NCBI GenBank assembly: GCA_029851415.1
Contig: CM056742.1
Coordinates: 80,528,748-80,592,747 of the forward strand
Direction: 5' to 3'
Source: Eretmocerus hayati
Taxonomy: Eukaryota > Arthropoda > Insecta > Hymenoptera > Aphelinidae
Length of the DNA stretch: 64,000 nucleotides
Shown here one piece after another: positions 1 through 10,389 of the stretch. The first letter of the stretch is position 1. Each line of letters starts with the position of its first letter. The notes below the pieces were generated by a model. That model was not told the DNA's origin. It saw nothing but the letters and a program-made list of their open reading frames with translations, and did no database searches. Position numbers and translations under genes: made by a program.

Positions 1-531
1 TGAGCTTCGATTGCTTCAGCGTTCGCTTCTCTACTTTCTCACTCAGACCCTTTCTCTTCCTGCTGTTCGGGGTGAGGTCTACTCCTCTCTTGTGTTGGTC
101 CTTTCCTCCAACTATCTTCGCCTGAGGCGTATTTCCATCGCTTGTAGCTTTACGCGTAACTCCACCAGCCAAGTGTGCCACTGGTAGCGCGCTTTGCATC
201 GTTGGGCCCCCCCCCCCCAAGATCCGAACTGGGCCCCGCTTTACTTGGGGAATTCTTGCCGTCATTGCTGGACATCATCTTCTTTCTTCTTTTTTCCAGG
301 GCCTGGAATCGCATGCTGGCCGACCCCGGACCAGACCAGCACGGGTGTGGTGTTTGTGTGATGCGTGTTCTGTATAATGTTGGTATGTCTGTGTAATGCT
401 TGAGCAAGCGTAAGTATGGTGCATGTAGGGTGTGGCGTGTGTAAGTGTAAGTGTAGGACTCGGGTCCGGAGGGGCGTCGCTCCGTCAAGCTCCAAGTGCA
501 GCCCAAAGGTCACACTCAAAGCCCCCTACGG

Positions 532-532
<1 letters not shown>
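1..532 (-). mobile_element. R1-clade LINE, 5' end fragment (copy A)
   Basis: This minus-strand segment matches the 5' end of the full-length R1-clade element at 9939-15554, including the 5'-terminal CCC(G)TAGGGGGC stretch and the start of ORF1 (MSSNDGKNSPSKAG). The window edge cuts it off, so only the 5' UTR and the first residues of the gag-like ORF1 are present. A poly-C run near 210-218 matches the one in the full copy. The 5' end abuts a (TC)n tract, as it does in the full copy. It diverges slightly from that copy and its ORF1 start region has indels, so it is probably inactive. Confidence 0.8.

Positions 533-533
<1 letters not shown>

Positions 534-573
<40 letters not shown>
534..573. 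repeat. (TC)n microsatellite
   Basis: An uninterrupted run of about 20 TC units lies between the 5' end of R1 copy A and a plus-strand LINE 3' UTR. Equivalent tracts mark other element junctions in the window. Confidence 0.97.
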
Positions 574-575
<2 letters not shown>

Positions 576-925
576 AATTTGAAAGGCTTGGGCTGACTTG
601 TTGCTTGTTTCGTTCATCTAGAACAAAATTATAAGTATATGTGTGACCCTTCGTCAATCGACTGAACTTTTCTGTGATATGACTGTGAGCCCTGCCATCT
701 TTTTTTTGTATTCTTATATTATTCTATGGAGTTTGTGAATCTTCTGAGTGCTACCCGACTAGTCACAAATTGTGGTATACTTAAGATTTGTCCTTGACCA
801 AATGACTTCATTATTTTTATTAAAGTACACTATTGATCTGTGATATATATTACCATATGTAACTGATTATTTTTCTTTTTTGTCTTCGGACGAATAAACG
901 GGCATCAATCAATCAATCAATCTCT
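574..925 (+). mobile_element. LINE 3' UTR remnant with (ATCA)n-TC tail
   Basis: This stretch has no coding sequence but closely resembles the 3' UTR at 62190-62481, downstream of a recognisable LINE RT C-terminus. Shared blocks are GACTGTGAGYCCTGCCAT, CCCGACTAGTCACAA and CTTCGGACGAATAAA. It ends in four ATCA units followed by TCTCTCT. It is therefore the 3' end of a CR1/Jockey-like LINE whose coding part is missing. Confidence 0.75.
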
Positions 926-1776
926 CTCTTCTCAAAGGGTAGGCAGCGCTAGACGCTTTCCACATCGCTCCTACTTCCAAACTCATTTTAACCCAATTTT
1001 TTTCACTTCTGACAAGAAGAAGAATACTTGCAGGCATTCCTCTACCTGCTGGCTCACATCTGAACGAGCATACAAGGCACGGCTCGTCTTTTGAGCCAGG
1101 GTGTGAGGAAAATTCGCCTGCCGACGCTCTGTGAGGCGAGGGACTTGTTCAACGTCGCCATGTTGCCGTACCCAATGCTGATTATTGACATCGAATCGTG
1201 CACATACTTGTGAGCAAAATTGATTGCACTACGCTGGATATAATCACCGGTTGAATCTACAAAATACAAGTGTGTTGATGTGCCAAGTGCATCAGTGACT
1301 TTTCCCAATAGTGTAAACTGTGGTACTGGCACCAATCAGTGACAGAAAGACATGTGTGTGAGCTGTGCGTGTGAAGGTCTGCATCGATTATTGATCAAGC
1401 TCGTTTTCCCAAATAGTTCATAGTGCAGTCATTTCCCGTTATAGTGCCTCAACCGATGTCTCAGCTCTCTATGCACCTGATCACGTCGACGCATTAGTTT
1501 TGGTTCGTTGCATTCCTTGATGTCACTATTAATTTCTCGTGTATTTGAATACCTTGTTCCATTGTAGTAGTGGTGAGCACTATATATAGCGTCACGCCCA
1601 AGCGATCAGCCGCCGTAAGCCCGAGTTTGTTTACTTTTTCGCTGGCATCAGATGTCAGACGCATTGGTCTGCTAATACTTTGTGTAGCTCACTAGTATAT
1701 CGGCGTACAGCTGGAAATATTAAGCTTGTCTCGCTTGTCAGTCGAACGATAATCATCACGTTTCGTCCAATGCGGC
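926..1776. other. Non-coding, probable 5' region of LINE-1
   Basis: No convincing gene is visible. The segment lies between the TC tail of the upstream LINE remnant and the first ATG of LINE-1 ORF1, so much of it is probably LINE-1 5' UTR. I could not define the element's true 5' end. A 93-codon minus-strand open frame (1054-1335) is present but unsupported. Confidence 0.4.
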
Positions 1777-2292
1777 ATGAATGATTGCGTATGCCCGGTT
1801 TGTAAAACAGAAGTTGCTCAGGGCTCGAAATCTTATCGTAAATGTAAGTCGTGTCTCAAGTATTATCATTCTGCTTGCTTGAAAGGTCCGTGGCGTTGGG
1901 ATATTTTTGTGTATAAATGTGCGAGTTGTAGTAATTTAGCAGACCTGGCTTCCCTAAATTCACATTCAACTGTCTTGCAGATTAGGTCTCCATCCCTTCT
2001 AGCGGAAGCCGAAAAAGCCGATTTTCTTCCGGTATCGGACACCGTCGCTGAGTTACGTACTCCCCCGCCGGTGGATACATCTGGATCAAGTCGCAAACGT
2101 TTACCTGACACACTTACGCCCCCGTCACCATCGATTCTCGGGCTGAAAAGATTTCTTGTACTGCGTTATAAACCATGTCGAACTCAGAGATGCCTGAATG
2201 GTGCGCAAACTGGAATACTAACCAGTTTCAACCTTTCAAATCTTCCATCGAAACGCGCCTGGAATCACTTTCAGATCGCATTGATGAAATAG
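1777..2292 (+). CDS. LINE-1 ORF1, N-terminal PHD-like zinc finger
   Basis: The first 50 residues carry a dense Cys/His array (CPVC, CKSC, YYHSAC, CASC), the spacing expected of a PHD-type C4HC3 finger as found in ORF1 of several CR1-clade LINEs. Such ORF1 proteins bind element RNA or chromatin during retrotransposition. After about residue 125 the frame loses its likeness to a protein, and the natural continuation appears in the frame opening at 2175, so one indel near 2150 probably split ORF1. The ATG at 1777 was chosen because the finger begins four codons after it. Product and class are inferred from motifs only. Confidence 0.65.
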   Translation: MNDCVCPVCKTEVAQGSKSYRKCKSCLKYYHSACLKGPWRWDIFVYKCASCSNLADLASLNSHSTVLQIRSPSLLAEAEKADFLPVSDTVAELRTPPPVDTSGSSRKRLPDTLTPPSPSILGLKRFLVLRYKPCRTQRCLNGAQTGILTSFNLSNLPSKRAWNHFQIALMK

Positions 2293-2906
2293 AGTCATCT
2301 ACCGCGAGTTTAGATCAGGAAACAAAAGAACAGCTAAGTGAAGTTCGGAGAGCGCTTAAACTAATTCGTTCGACTGAGTTGCTCACTGATACCTGCGAGC
2401 TACAAATCTCTGATATACCTCCATCTTTTAGCTCAAACCAATCTGCAGCAGTCCAGTATATTCTTTCGGCTGTGGGCCTGAGTGATCACCTCAGATTTAT
2501 TTCTACCATTTGTGTCTGGCCTCTTCCATCCCGTTCTTCTGAAACTTCCCAATCTGCAAATACTAAACGTCCGAACAACTCTATAGCTGTTGTGATTAAA
2601 GTTATCTCGCCAACCATCAGGAATGAGATTGTATCTAGAGCTTGTCTTCTGGAAGATAAATCTGCCAAGTCTATTTTTGGCGTAGGAGGCGAGCGAAGAG
2701 TCTCTATAACTCCACTATGGCCACGCTCCACGCATGAACTTCTCAGTGCTGCTATTATCAAAGCAAGAGAACTGAATTATCTGCGGCCAACTGTAAGGAA
2801 CCTTGTTGTCTGCATGTGCCCCGAGCGTAATGCCCCGATCATTCCTATATACTGTGTTGCCGACCTTGTCAGACTCAACCCACGAGCCCCAACAAGACCC
2901 CCATAG
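2175..2906 (+). CDS. LINE-1 ORF1, coiled-coil and C-terminal domain
   Basis: This 243-codon frame has an N-terminal coiled-coil-like region (about residues 20-75, rich in E, L, R and S). A conserved C-terminal block follows, ending around PTVRNLVVCM. The same block occurs in the ORF1 at 16075-16887 (PVVRNLVVCM), showing the two belong to related families. The role is presumably RNA binding and RNP assembly for the LINE. It probably represents the C-terminal two thirds of one ORF1 whose N-terminus is the zinc-finger frame at 1777-2292. Confidence 0.65.
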   Translation: MSNSEMPEWCANWNTNQFQPFKSSIETRLESLSDRIDEIESSTASLDQETKEQLSEVRRALKLIRSTELLTDTCELQISDIPPSFSSNQSAAVQYILSAVGLSDHLRFISTICVWPLPSRSSETSQSANTKRPNNSIAVVIKVISPTIRNEIVSRACLLEDKSAKSIFGVGGERRVSITPLWPRSTHELLSAAIIKARELNYLRPTVRNLVVCMCPERNAPIIPIYCVADLVRLNPRAPTRPP

Positions 2907-3213
2907 ACCAGATCCCTCTAACTTCGGCCAGCAATCTAATTGGTCGCAGCCCCCGCATTCTTCACAGCGGCCAACTTACCCGCGAATCCCGGCATTCTCA
3001 CAGCAGTCAACCTATCAACGAAACTTGCGTCACACGTTGTCAGAAAATCAACAGCAATACACATCACAGCAATTTCCTCCACTCCTCCAGCCAAATCACC
3101 CTCAACAATCCGACAATTCTGTTCAAACTTTCCAACTTTCTCAAGACCAACAATATCAGCCTCAGTTGACTGCAGGTATACCAAACCAAAGTACATCACA
3201 TGGTAATATCTGA
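2907..3213 (+). pseudogene. Gln/Pro-rich ORF1 tail (frameshifted)
   Basis: After the stop at 2906 an overlapping plus-strand frame stays open to 3213. It encodes a strongly Gln-, Pro- and Ser-rich stretch (QQSNW, SQQSTY, QPNHPQQ) ending just before ORF2. The composition suggests real low-complexity coding sequence rather than a chance frame. Most likely it is the C-terminal tail of ORF1 displaced by a frameshift. Confidence 0.4.
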
Positions 3214-3228
3214 TATGCAAATGCTCAG

Positions 3229-4014
3229 GTGAATGTCCCGAAATCGTCGAGGTTTTTCAGACTCTGTCACAGTAACATTAACCGTTTACCTACTCATCTC
3301 AACGACCTCGAGTTTTTTCTGGCTACACAAGAGATTTATGATGTTATTGCGCTTTCTGAGACTTTTCTTACTCCTGAGACACCTGATCCAACATACTCTC
3401 TTGATGGTTTCAACCTTTATCGCCACGATCGGATTGGCAAAGGAGGAGGTGGTGTAGCTATTTACGTTCGCGATTGCTATAGTACCAAAATTCTAGCCTG
3501 TTCCAACCCTCAATATGACGATACACCTAAATTTGTGATTGTTGAACTCACACAAAGCTCAGCCAAAATTCTCATTGCCGTTGTCTACCGTCGTCCAACA
3601 GCAGCTTACCCCACTGAGTTATTTGAGTCATTAAACAGATTTCTGCCTACTTATCCCAACTTTGTCATGACTGGCGATTTCAACTTTTACATGCATAAGT
3701 CACACCCAGGCTCAGACTATTTTCGCGAACTCCTTCGAGCACATTCTCTTGAATTTGTGCCATTTGAACCGACCCACCATGCTATCCGATCAGATGGCCA
3801 TCGAAGTGATACATGGCTTGACCTCTTCATTGTCCCATCCCTCAAGTTTGTCAGATCGTACGTCAAAACTGATGTCCCTTTCGCAGCTGGACATGACTTG
3901 ATCTCCATTGAATTCTACCTCCCATCCCTAGCTATTCTACCGAAAACAATCCTCACTCGAAATTTGAAGAATGTTAACATGCAAGTTTTTCCAATTGACT
4001 TATCTTTTTCTTGA
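3229..4014 (+). pseudogene. LINE-1 ORF2, APE-type endonuclease domain
   Basis: The frame reads as an apurinic-like endonuclease of non-LTR retrotransposons: CHSNINRL (Asn), ALSETFL (Glu), a Gly-rich strand (KGGGGVAIYVR), VVYRRP, MTGDFN (catalytic Asp/Asn), SDTWLDLF and AGHDL (catalytic Asp-His region). In an intact LINE this nicks target DNA to prime reverse transcription. The domain is complete over about 255 residues, but the frame then stops instead of running into the RT. The sequence downstream is a second, differently diverged copy of the endonuclease C-terminal half. Confidence 0.8.
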
Positions 4015-5498
4015 GGTCCAAAAAGTTACTGCTCGTTATCGTAACATCATACTTGCAGGTGACTCAAATTCAGATTTGCTCTCGGATTCTTACTATGCTT
4101 CTCATCTGCGTCATCTTATTTCTGGAAATTCTTTATTCAATGTTCCATTTGGTGCCACGCATCACATAGGAAATTCACACTCATGGATTGACGTTATCCT
4201 CACAGATTCATGTGAGAAAGTAATAAATTTTGCAAAATCAGCCACACCCTACATAAATGGACACGATTTCCTCATTATTGAGTATAAATTGCCGAGGTTT
4301 GTCAAAGAAAAAATTACAATTACGTCGAGAGATTTTTTCTAAATTGAATATTCCATTATTTGCGAGTGACTTACAATCCGCTGTTGATGAGTTATGTTTG
4401 TTAGTCTGCACTGATGTCAACGAGTTATTGGAGACATTTAGAGAAATGATACTACACATCCTCGATGAACATGCTCCTCTGTCTGTGCGTTCCTTGCATA
4501 AACGTCAATCTCCTTGGATCACGAATGAACTCCGCGCTGAGTGTAAAAAAGAGACCGCTTGGGTGAAAAAGCCAGACGCAATGGCAATGAACGATTATTA
4601 GCGCAGCATAAGATCCTCTGTGGAGTACTGAAGAGAAAAATTGCGAATGCTCGAAATGAATATTGCATGAAATCCTTCCGGGAATCAACTGATAAATCGC
4701 AATATTGGTCTATCCTGCGCAAAATAGGCATTGCAAATAAAGGTCACCAGTCACCGCTGGACACATTTTCTGCCATTGAGTTAATGGGCCACTTCTCGCG
4801 AGTCTCTACCGTGCATGAAAATTGTTCTCTACTTGAGTTAGAAGGTATTATCAATAGCACTGTCACATCCAATGTGATGGTCTTTGTCTCAAGTACTTCA
4901 AGTCAGCTTTGAGCATTCTAGTGCCATATTTCACGAATCTCTTCAATGAGTCCATCACATCTTGTAAATATCCGGATCTCTGGAAGAAATCTCTGGTTAT
5001 TCCGTTGAGCAGAGTTTCATCTCCTTCGTCCCTCGCAGAAACTAGGCCAATAGCAAATATTCCTCATTTTGCCAAAGTTTTCGACACGATCGTTACTCAA
5101 CAAATTGTTAATCACCTTGAAAGCAATAACTTGATTTCCCCCTTTCAATCAGGATTTCGGTCCAACTGTAGCACTCAAACTGCTTTGTTGGAAGTTTCAG
5201 AGGATATTCGGTTGGGCATTGAGAACAAATTAGCCACTCTTCAAGTCCACTTCGACTTTAAATCTGCGTTTGATAGTATCCAACACTCCATGTTGCTGCG
5301 AATCATGAAGGAGATGAACTTCTCGGACGCTTCACTGAGATGGATCCACTCTTACCTGAGTGGTCGGTCTCAGGCAATTGTGGGCCAAGAGAATAATCTC
5401 ACAGAATTCTTACCCAATACATCTGGGTTCCCGCAAGGATCAAATCCAGGCCCAATAATATTCCTTATATTCATCAACTCCATTCTGTCGATACTCAA
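4015..5498 (+). pseudogene. Second endonuclease half plus RT N-terminal half (related LINE copy)
   Basis: From about 4020 the translation restarts inside an endonuclease (RYRNIILAGDSN, SWIDVIL, INGHDFLIIEY), repeating motifs already passed at 3670-3930 with different residues. It then moves through a linker (DEHAPL, SPWITNELR) into an RT: FTNLFNESI, LAETRPIAN, SPFQSGFR, DFKSAFDSI and GFPQGSNPGPI. Frames change at about 4342, 4600 and 4910, so it is a pseudogene. The RT stops at 5498, where the palindromic element begins, and resumes at 7287. The segment looks like a 5'-truncated related LINE joined to the upstream one. Confidence 0.7.
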
Positions 5499-5502
5499 AT
5501 AT

Positions 5503-7282
5503 GATGAATTCCACGCCAAAGCGACCTACGGAAAGGGGTCATCTCTCAGATTCTTTTTTAACCTTTTTCATTCGATTCTATGGCCCAAAATAGGAACTTT
5601 GGACCACCTATGGGGCCCAAAAAAAATTTCTCCTCTCCATTGCACGCATATCCGTCAACAGACCCAAAATTTATCGTGTAAAAATCAATGCTCTTTTATT
5701 CACGAAAATGGGAATATTTCGAGTTTTTGAATAGCTATCGATTTGCGGGTTGCGGCATCTGAAAGGGCATGAAAAATCCTATCGGAAACGTTGTTGGAAA
5801 TTCCTTTTCTGTGATTTGGGGGCCTCCTGGAGGCAAAAGAGTGTTTTTCACTAAAATGTTGATTTCTCAAAAAGCCATTTTTTTTATTTCTTAAAAATCA
5901 TATATTTGACGTAAAATTATGCGTTCTTTCGAGAAAAATGGGTTTCAGAGAAGTTTGGGGCGATCCAAGTGACTTATGAGCCATTTTTGAAAATTCGATT
6001 TTCCCGGTTTCAGGAAAAAGCGATTTTCTGCGCATGCGCACAAACGTAGACTTTCGGCGCTACTTTCAATGGAAAGCTGACAAAATTTCCTATAAAATGA
6101 CTACCCGCAAAGTTGAAATTCATGCACTGAAACGCGATCTGCAAGAATTAATTATGTCGAATCAAAATCACATGAAAATTCAGCCCATTAACGCCTCCGT
6201 GGCGCCTGCTGAGATGACACATTCACGAGATCTTCTCGGGACTCAATTTTGAGTACGAAATTGACCTGAAAAAAATTCGGACCACATGGTTCCAACGTAA
6301 AATTGTATGAACTTTCAAAATATGTGATGAAAAATCCCGTTTGAGGCGAACCCGAGGTGCTACATTCAATTTTTTGCCAGAAAATACGATATTTCACATT
6401 CAAAATTGCGAAAAATTGAATGTAGCAACTCGGGTTCGCCTCAAACGGGGTTTTTCATCGCATATTTTGAGAGTTCATACAATTTTACGTTGAAACCATG
6501 TGGTCCGAATTTTTTTCAGGTCAATTTCGTACTCAAAATTGAGTCCCGAGAAGATCTCGTGAATGTGTCAACTCAGCAGGCGCTCCGAAGGCGTTAATGG
6601 GCTGAATTTTCATGTGATTTTGATTCGACATAAGTAATCGTTGCAGATCGCGTTTCATTGCATGAATTTCAACTTTGCGGGTAGTCATTTTATTGGAAAT
6701 TTTGTCAGCTTTCCATTGAAAGTTGCGCCGAAAGTCTACGTTTGTGCGCATGCGCAGAAAATTGCCTTTTTCTGAAACCGGAAAAATCGAATTTTCAAAA
6801 AATGGCTCATAAGTCACGTGAATCGCCCCAAAATTCTCTGAAACCCATTTTTTTCGGAAGAACGCAAAATTTTACGTCAAGTATATGATTTTGAGAAAAT
6901 CAAAAAAATGGCTTTTTGAGAAATCAACATTTTAGTGAAAAACACTCTTTTGCCTCCAGGAGGACCCCAAATCACAGAGAAGGAACTTCCGACAACGTTT
7001 TCGATAGGTTTTTTGATGTCCTTTCAGATGCCGCAACCCGCAAATCGACAGCTATCCAAAAACTCGAAATATTCCCATTTTCGTGCATAAAAGAGCATCG
7101 ATTTCCACACGATAAATTTTCGATCTGTTGACGGATGTGCGTGCAATGGAGAGGAGAAATTTTTTTGGGCCTCATAGGTGGTCCGAAGTTACCATTTTGG
7201 GCCATAGAATCGAATGAAAAAGGTTAAAAAAGGATCTGAGAGATGACCCCTTTCCGTAGGTCGCTTTAGCGTGGAATTCATC
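5503..7282. mobile_element. 1.78 kb foldback (long-hairpin) element with ATAT duplication
   Basis: Two near-identical inverted arms (about 5503-6375 and 6411-7282) surround a 35-nt unique centre. Both ends read GATGAATTCCACGC. ATAT flanks both sides (5499-5502 and 7283-7286), and removing the element restores the LINE-1 RT frame. Because ATAT is itself a palindrome, the duplication could also be TA, as for Tc1/mariner-type elements. No transposase is encoded, and the mirrored open frames in the arms are shadows of the symmetry. It is a large MITE/foldback-type non-autonomous DNA element. Confidence 0.9.
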
Positions 7283-7286
7283 ATAT

Positions 7287-8063
7287 TGCAAAGGCCTACT
7301 TTTTGCTGACGACCTGCAAATCTATATCCAATGCCCAATATCGGACATTGCTGAAACCACCCGGAAATTAAATTTCGATATCAGCCGTATTGTTGCGTGG
7401 GCAAAACGATATGGGCTCCGATTGAACCTACAGAAAACGCAGGCAATCTTGTATGCATCCGTTCAGTATCACATGAGACTCAACCTGGATCTGCTACCGC
7501 CTATACTTGTTGACGGTGTACCGGTTCCGTTTCAGCCAACAGTAAAAAATCTTGGAGTTCAATTCTCACAAGATCTTTCCTGGAATTCTCATATTTCAAG
7601 TATTTCTTCAAAAGTAAAAGGAGTGTTGCACCTGCTCAGGCGCTGTGGTTACTTTTTGCCACCTGATGTCAAACGTATGCTAGTGAACGTGCTGATTGTT
7701 CCACATTTCGATTATGCACGCCTAGTTCATAATGATTTGTCTGGATATCTCGTGACAAAGCTCCAGAGGCTTTGTAATATATGTGTGAGATTCATATTTC
7801 ACCTGCGACGCGATGCAGAATTAAAGCCCTATTATCAACATCTAAACTGGCCATCATTATCGACACGACGGAAGTATTTTCTTTGTGTTTGGTTGTCCAA
7901 AATTTTTACCACGTCTAAGCCGCATTATTTGTTAGAACTATTTCGCTCAATTGATGATAGCGTTAGGTGCTCAGCTAGAACAGACTCGGCTCGTATGCAT
8001 GTACCTACGACCCGAACTGTTGCGTATGATGGAGCTTTCTGTATTCTGGCTATGGAAGAGTAG
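7287..8063 (+). pseudogene. LINE-1 RT C-terminal half
   Basis: Immediately after the foldback element the RT resumes with CKGLLFADDLQIY, carrying the catalytic FADD box (about 7302-7313). It continues with LRLNLQKTQAI, VKNLGVQF, LIVPHFDYA and the C-terminal region typical of CR1/Jockey-like ORF2 proteins. It fits onto the segment ending at 5498. The frame closes at 8063, near where the family normally ends. The upstream breaks make the whole protein non-functional. Confidence 0.75.
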
Positions 8064-8396
8064 GAGACAGTTCCGAATAGCATCCGTTTGCTCCAGCCAC
8101 TTGAATTGTTCAAACCAGCATTGTATGAACATTATTGTGCAAAAGATGGCCTCCTCAACCAGCGCTGAGTAGCGATGCCCTTGCTGTTATGTATGCTTCG
8201 AGATCCTTTATTTGCTTTAGCTGTTCAAATTTTTCAGGCATTGCGATATGTATTCTCCATGTGAATTCATACTATTTCTTCGTTATTCGTTCTCCACATG
8301 TTTATATTTTTAGGTTAATTTATATATATTGTATATGCTGTTGTAATTATCATTTTGCCGTACGGTCTACCAAGACCAAGGCATAATGAACCTATT
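8064..8396 (+). other. LINE-1 3' UTR, with left target duplication of R1 copy C
   Basis: This is non-coding sequence downstream of the RT. It ends with CATAATGAACCTATT (8382-8396), which recurs at 9910-9924, where the LINE-1 tail continues into ATCAATCAATCTCT. The 15-base repeat is the target-site duplication of the truncated R1 element between the two copies. Confidence 0.7.
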
Positions 8397-9909
8397 TTTT
8401 TTTTTTTTTTTAAGGTGGTTAGAGGGCAAAATCTGCCTCAGGATCCCTCGGATCCGTCCCCAGACACCGGACTGGTTCAGCTTACGCGGACTACGCATAG
8501 CCCACGCAGGCCATACCAGGCGGGACACGGGTTTGCGTGGGGCCCACCGAGAGGTGGGCCCGGCCGTGTAATATCCCTCTCCCCTCGATATCCGATACCT
8601 AGGGCATCGGGCAATCAAGAAGGAGATCCACCTGCATCTACCATCTCATCCCGGAACCGCGTGAGCATTACTTTAGGATGAGCGGCATGTCTCGCGCTCG
8701 ATTGCGAGCGTTCCTCTTCTCCATCTTCTCTCTTCGGCCACTTGTCGGCATCTTCTATCTTCATTCTTCATTATTCCCTCTCTTTCTTCTTTCTTCTCTC
8801 TTCTTTCTTCTTTCTTCCCTCTTCAGTGCATCAGATTCCTCCTGGAATCATTTGGGCCTCTTCTGTTTCAATCGTCAGAGTCACTGTAATTCGCCTGCTT
8901 CGAGGCGCCTTACTTCCCTCTCTTTCTCCTCCTTGCGGGTCATCACCAGCTTGATGTATCCGGTGAGTCTATCCCATGTCTCCTGGTTGCGGAGCAAGTA
9001 CGGGACGAGATTCTCAGGTGTTAGTTGAGCACCCAGCCATTCATCCAGCTCGGCGCGCTCTCTCCGGGTGTCGCTGCACTTGAACAGGGCATGTTCGGCG
9101 TCATCCCATTCGTCCCCGCATGACTGACATGCTGGGGTCGTCCTCTTCTTGAACCTGGTTAGATAGGAACCGAAGCAACCATGATCGCTCAGTGCCTGCG
9201 TCGTCCAGTAGTCCATCTCTCCGTGGGTGCGTTCCGCCCACTTGGCTACGTCACGGATCAGCCGGTGCGTCCATCTGCCGTTTGCAAATGGCGAATCCCA
9301 CTCAGTTTGCCAATGCTCAAGGGTGGTTTCCTTCTCGTTGTCGCGGATGATCTCCTTCATCGTCGGAGTGAGTACTCGTTCGGCTCCGATCACTTTCTGG
9401 CGGTCCCAGATCCTCACTCGCTCCGCGACGAGCAAGTGGATGGGCGGAGTACTCGCCAATACGTAAGCCGCATCTCCTGACACAGTGCGGTAGGCACGGA
9501 TACTCCTCAGGGCCGCTCTTCGGTGGACAGGCCCCATTCTCTTCTCGATGATGGTCTTCTCTACTCTCTTCCCCCACACGGGTGCACCGTACAGCATGAT
9601 GGAGGTAGTGACGGTGTTGAGAAGTGCGCGCCTCTTTTCCTTGGGTCCTCCGATATCCGGCATAAGCCGCTGGAGCGCCGCACCGACCCTGCTCGCCTTC
9701 TGGGCGGCTTCCTGGATGTGCTTCTTGAACGACCGATTGTCGTCGAGCCATACACCGAGGTATTTCAGCTCTGTCTTCCGTGGAATCTCTTGCCCGTTGA
9801 TATAAAACCGGGGTAAGTCAAACTTCCTACGCCTTGTGACCACGATTGCTTCGCACTTCTTGACAGCGAGCTCCAGAAGCCTGCTAATCATCCACTCGTA
9901 GACTCGGGC
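8397..9909 (-). mobile_element. R1-clade LINE, 5'-truncated copy (copy C)
   Basis: The segment begins with a T-run (poly-A tail on the minus strand) and the R1 3' UTR. It then encodes about 340 residues of ORF2 C-terminus in one open frame (8881 to about 9909), nearly identical to the full copy at 10390-11418. It starts abruptly within ARVYEWMISRLLELA just after the RT catalytic box, with no EN and no ORF1. It lies between two copies of CATAATGAACCTATT (8382-8396, 9910-9924), so it is a clean 5'-truncated insertion made by target-primed reverse transcription. Confidence 0.92.
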
Positions 9910-9934
9910 CATAATGAACCTATTATCAATCAAT

Positions 9935-9968
<34 letters not shown>

Positions 9969-10389
9969 GTGGTTGTAGGGCAAATACGCTGCGACGTACG
10001 AAGGAGAGGCACCGGTCAGCCAAACACGGCTGGCCAGCACCTCCCCAACAGTCCCGGGCTGGAATCCGCATCGATACGGCCATCCGAACCGGGTAAACCC
10101 TCTCTTCCTTCTCCGTTGGCGCCGGCCATTGGACAAGGGAGAGATCCACCAACTTACCAATCCGGCCCCGGCACCGCGTGAGCATTACTTCAGGGCCGGC
10201 GGCGTCTCGCGCTCAGGATCGAGCGTCTCTCTTCTCACGACTCGCAGGTGTTGTTTCCCTTTCTTCGATCTTCTTCCATCTCTTCATTCTTCATCTTCTT
10301 TCTTCTCTCTTCTTTCTTCTCTCTTCCCTCTTCAGTGCATCAGATTTCTCCTGGAATCATTTGGGCCTCTTCTGTTTCAATCGGCAGAG

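Larger units (their letters stand above)
1777..9938 (+). mobile_element. LINE-1: CR1/Jockey-like non-LTR retrotransposon, chimeric and interrupted
   Basis: ORF1 (PHD-like finger, coiled coil), APE-type endonuclease, RT and 3' UTR follow each other on the plus strand. The coding body runs to about 8063 and the 3' UTR to 8396, resuming at 9910. Two insertions split it: a palindromic element at 5503-7282 and a truncated R1 copy at 8397-9909. The tail reads CCTATTATCAATCAATCTCT and continues at 15555 beyond the full R1 element. Frameshifts, stops and a duplicated endonuclease half show that it is dead. Confidence 0.8.

Noticed and set aside
1054..1335. A 93-codon minus-strand frame with protein-like composition
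   Set aside because: No recognisable domain and no convincing splice or start context; it lies in probable LINE-1 5' sequence, so I treat it as chance.
1576..1588. TATATATA-like promoter upstream of LINE-1 ORF1
   Set aside because: A single AT-rich octamer is not enough to call a promoter, and LINEs of this type usually use internal promoters.
6034..6817. Mirrored open frames on both strands inside the palindrome
   Set aside because: They arise from the inverted-repeat symmetry and diverge without regard to codon position; no transposase motif.
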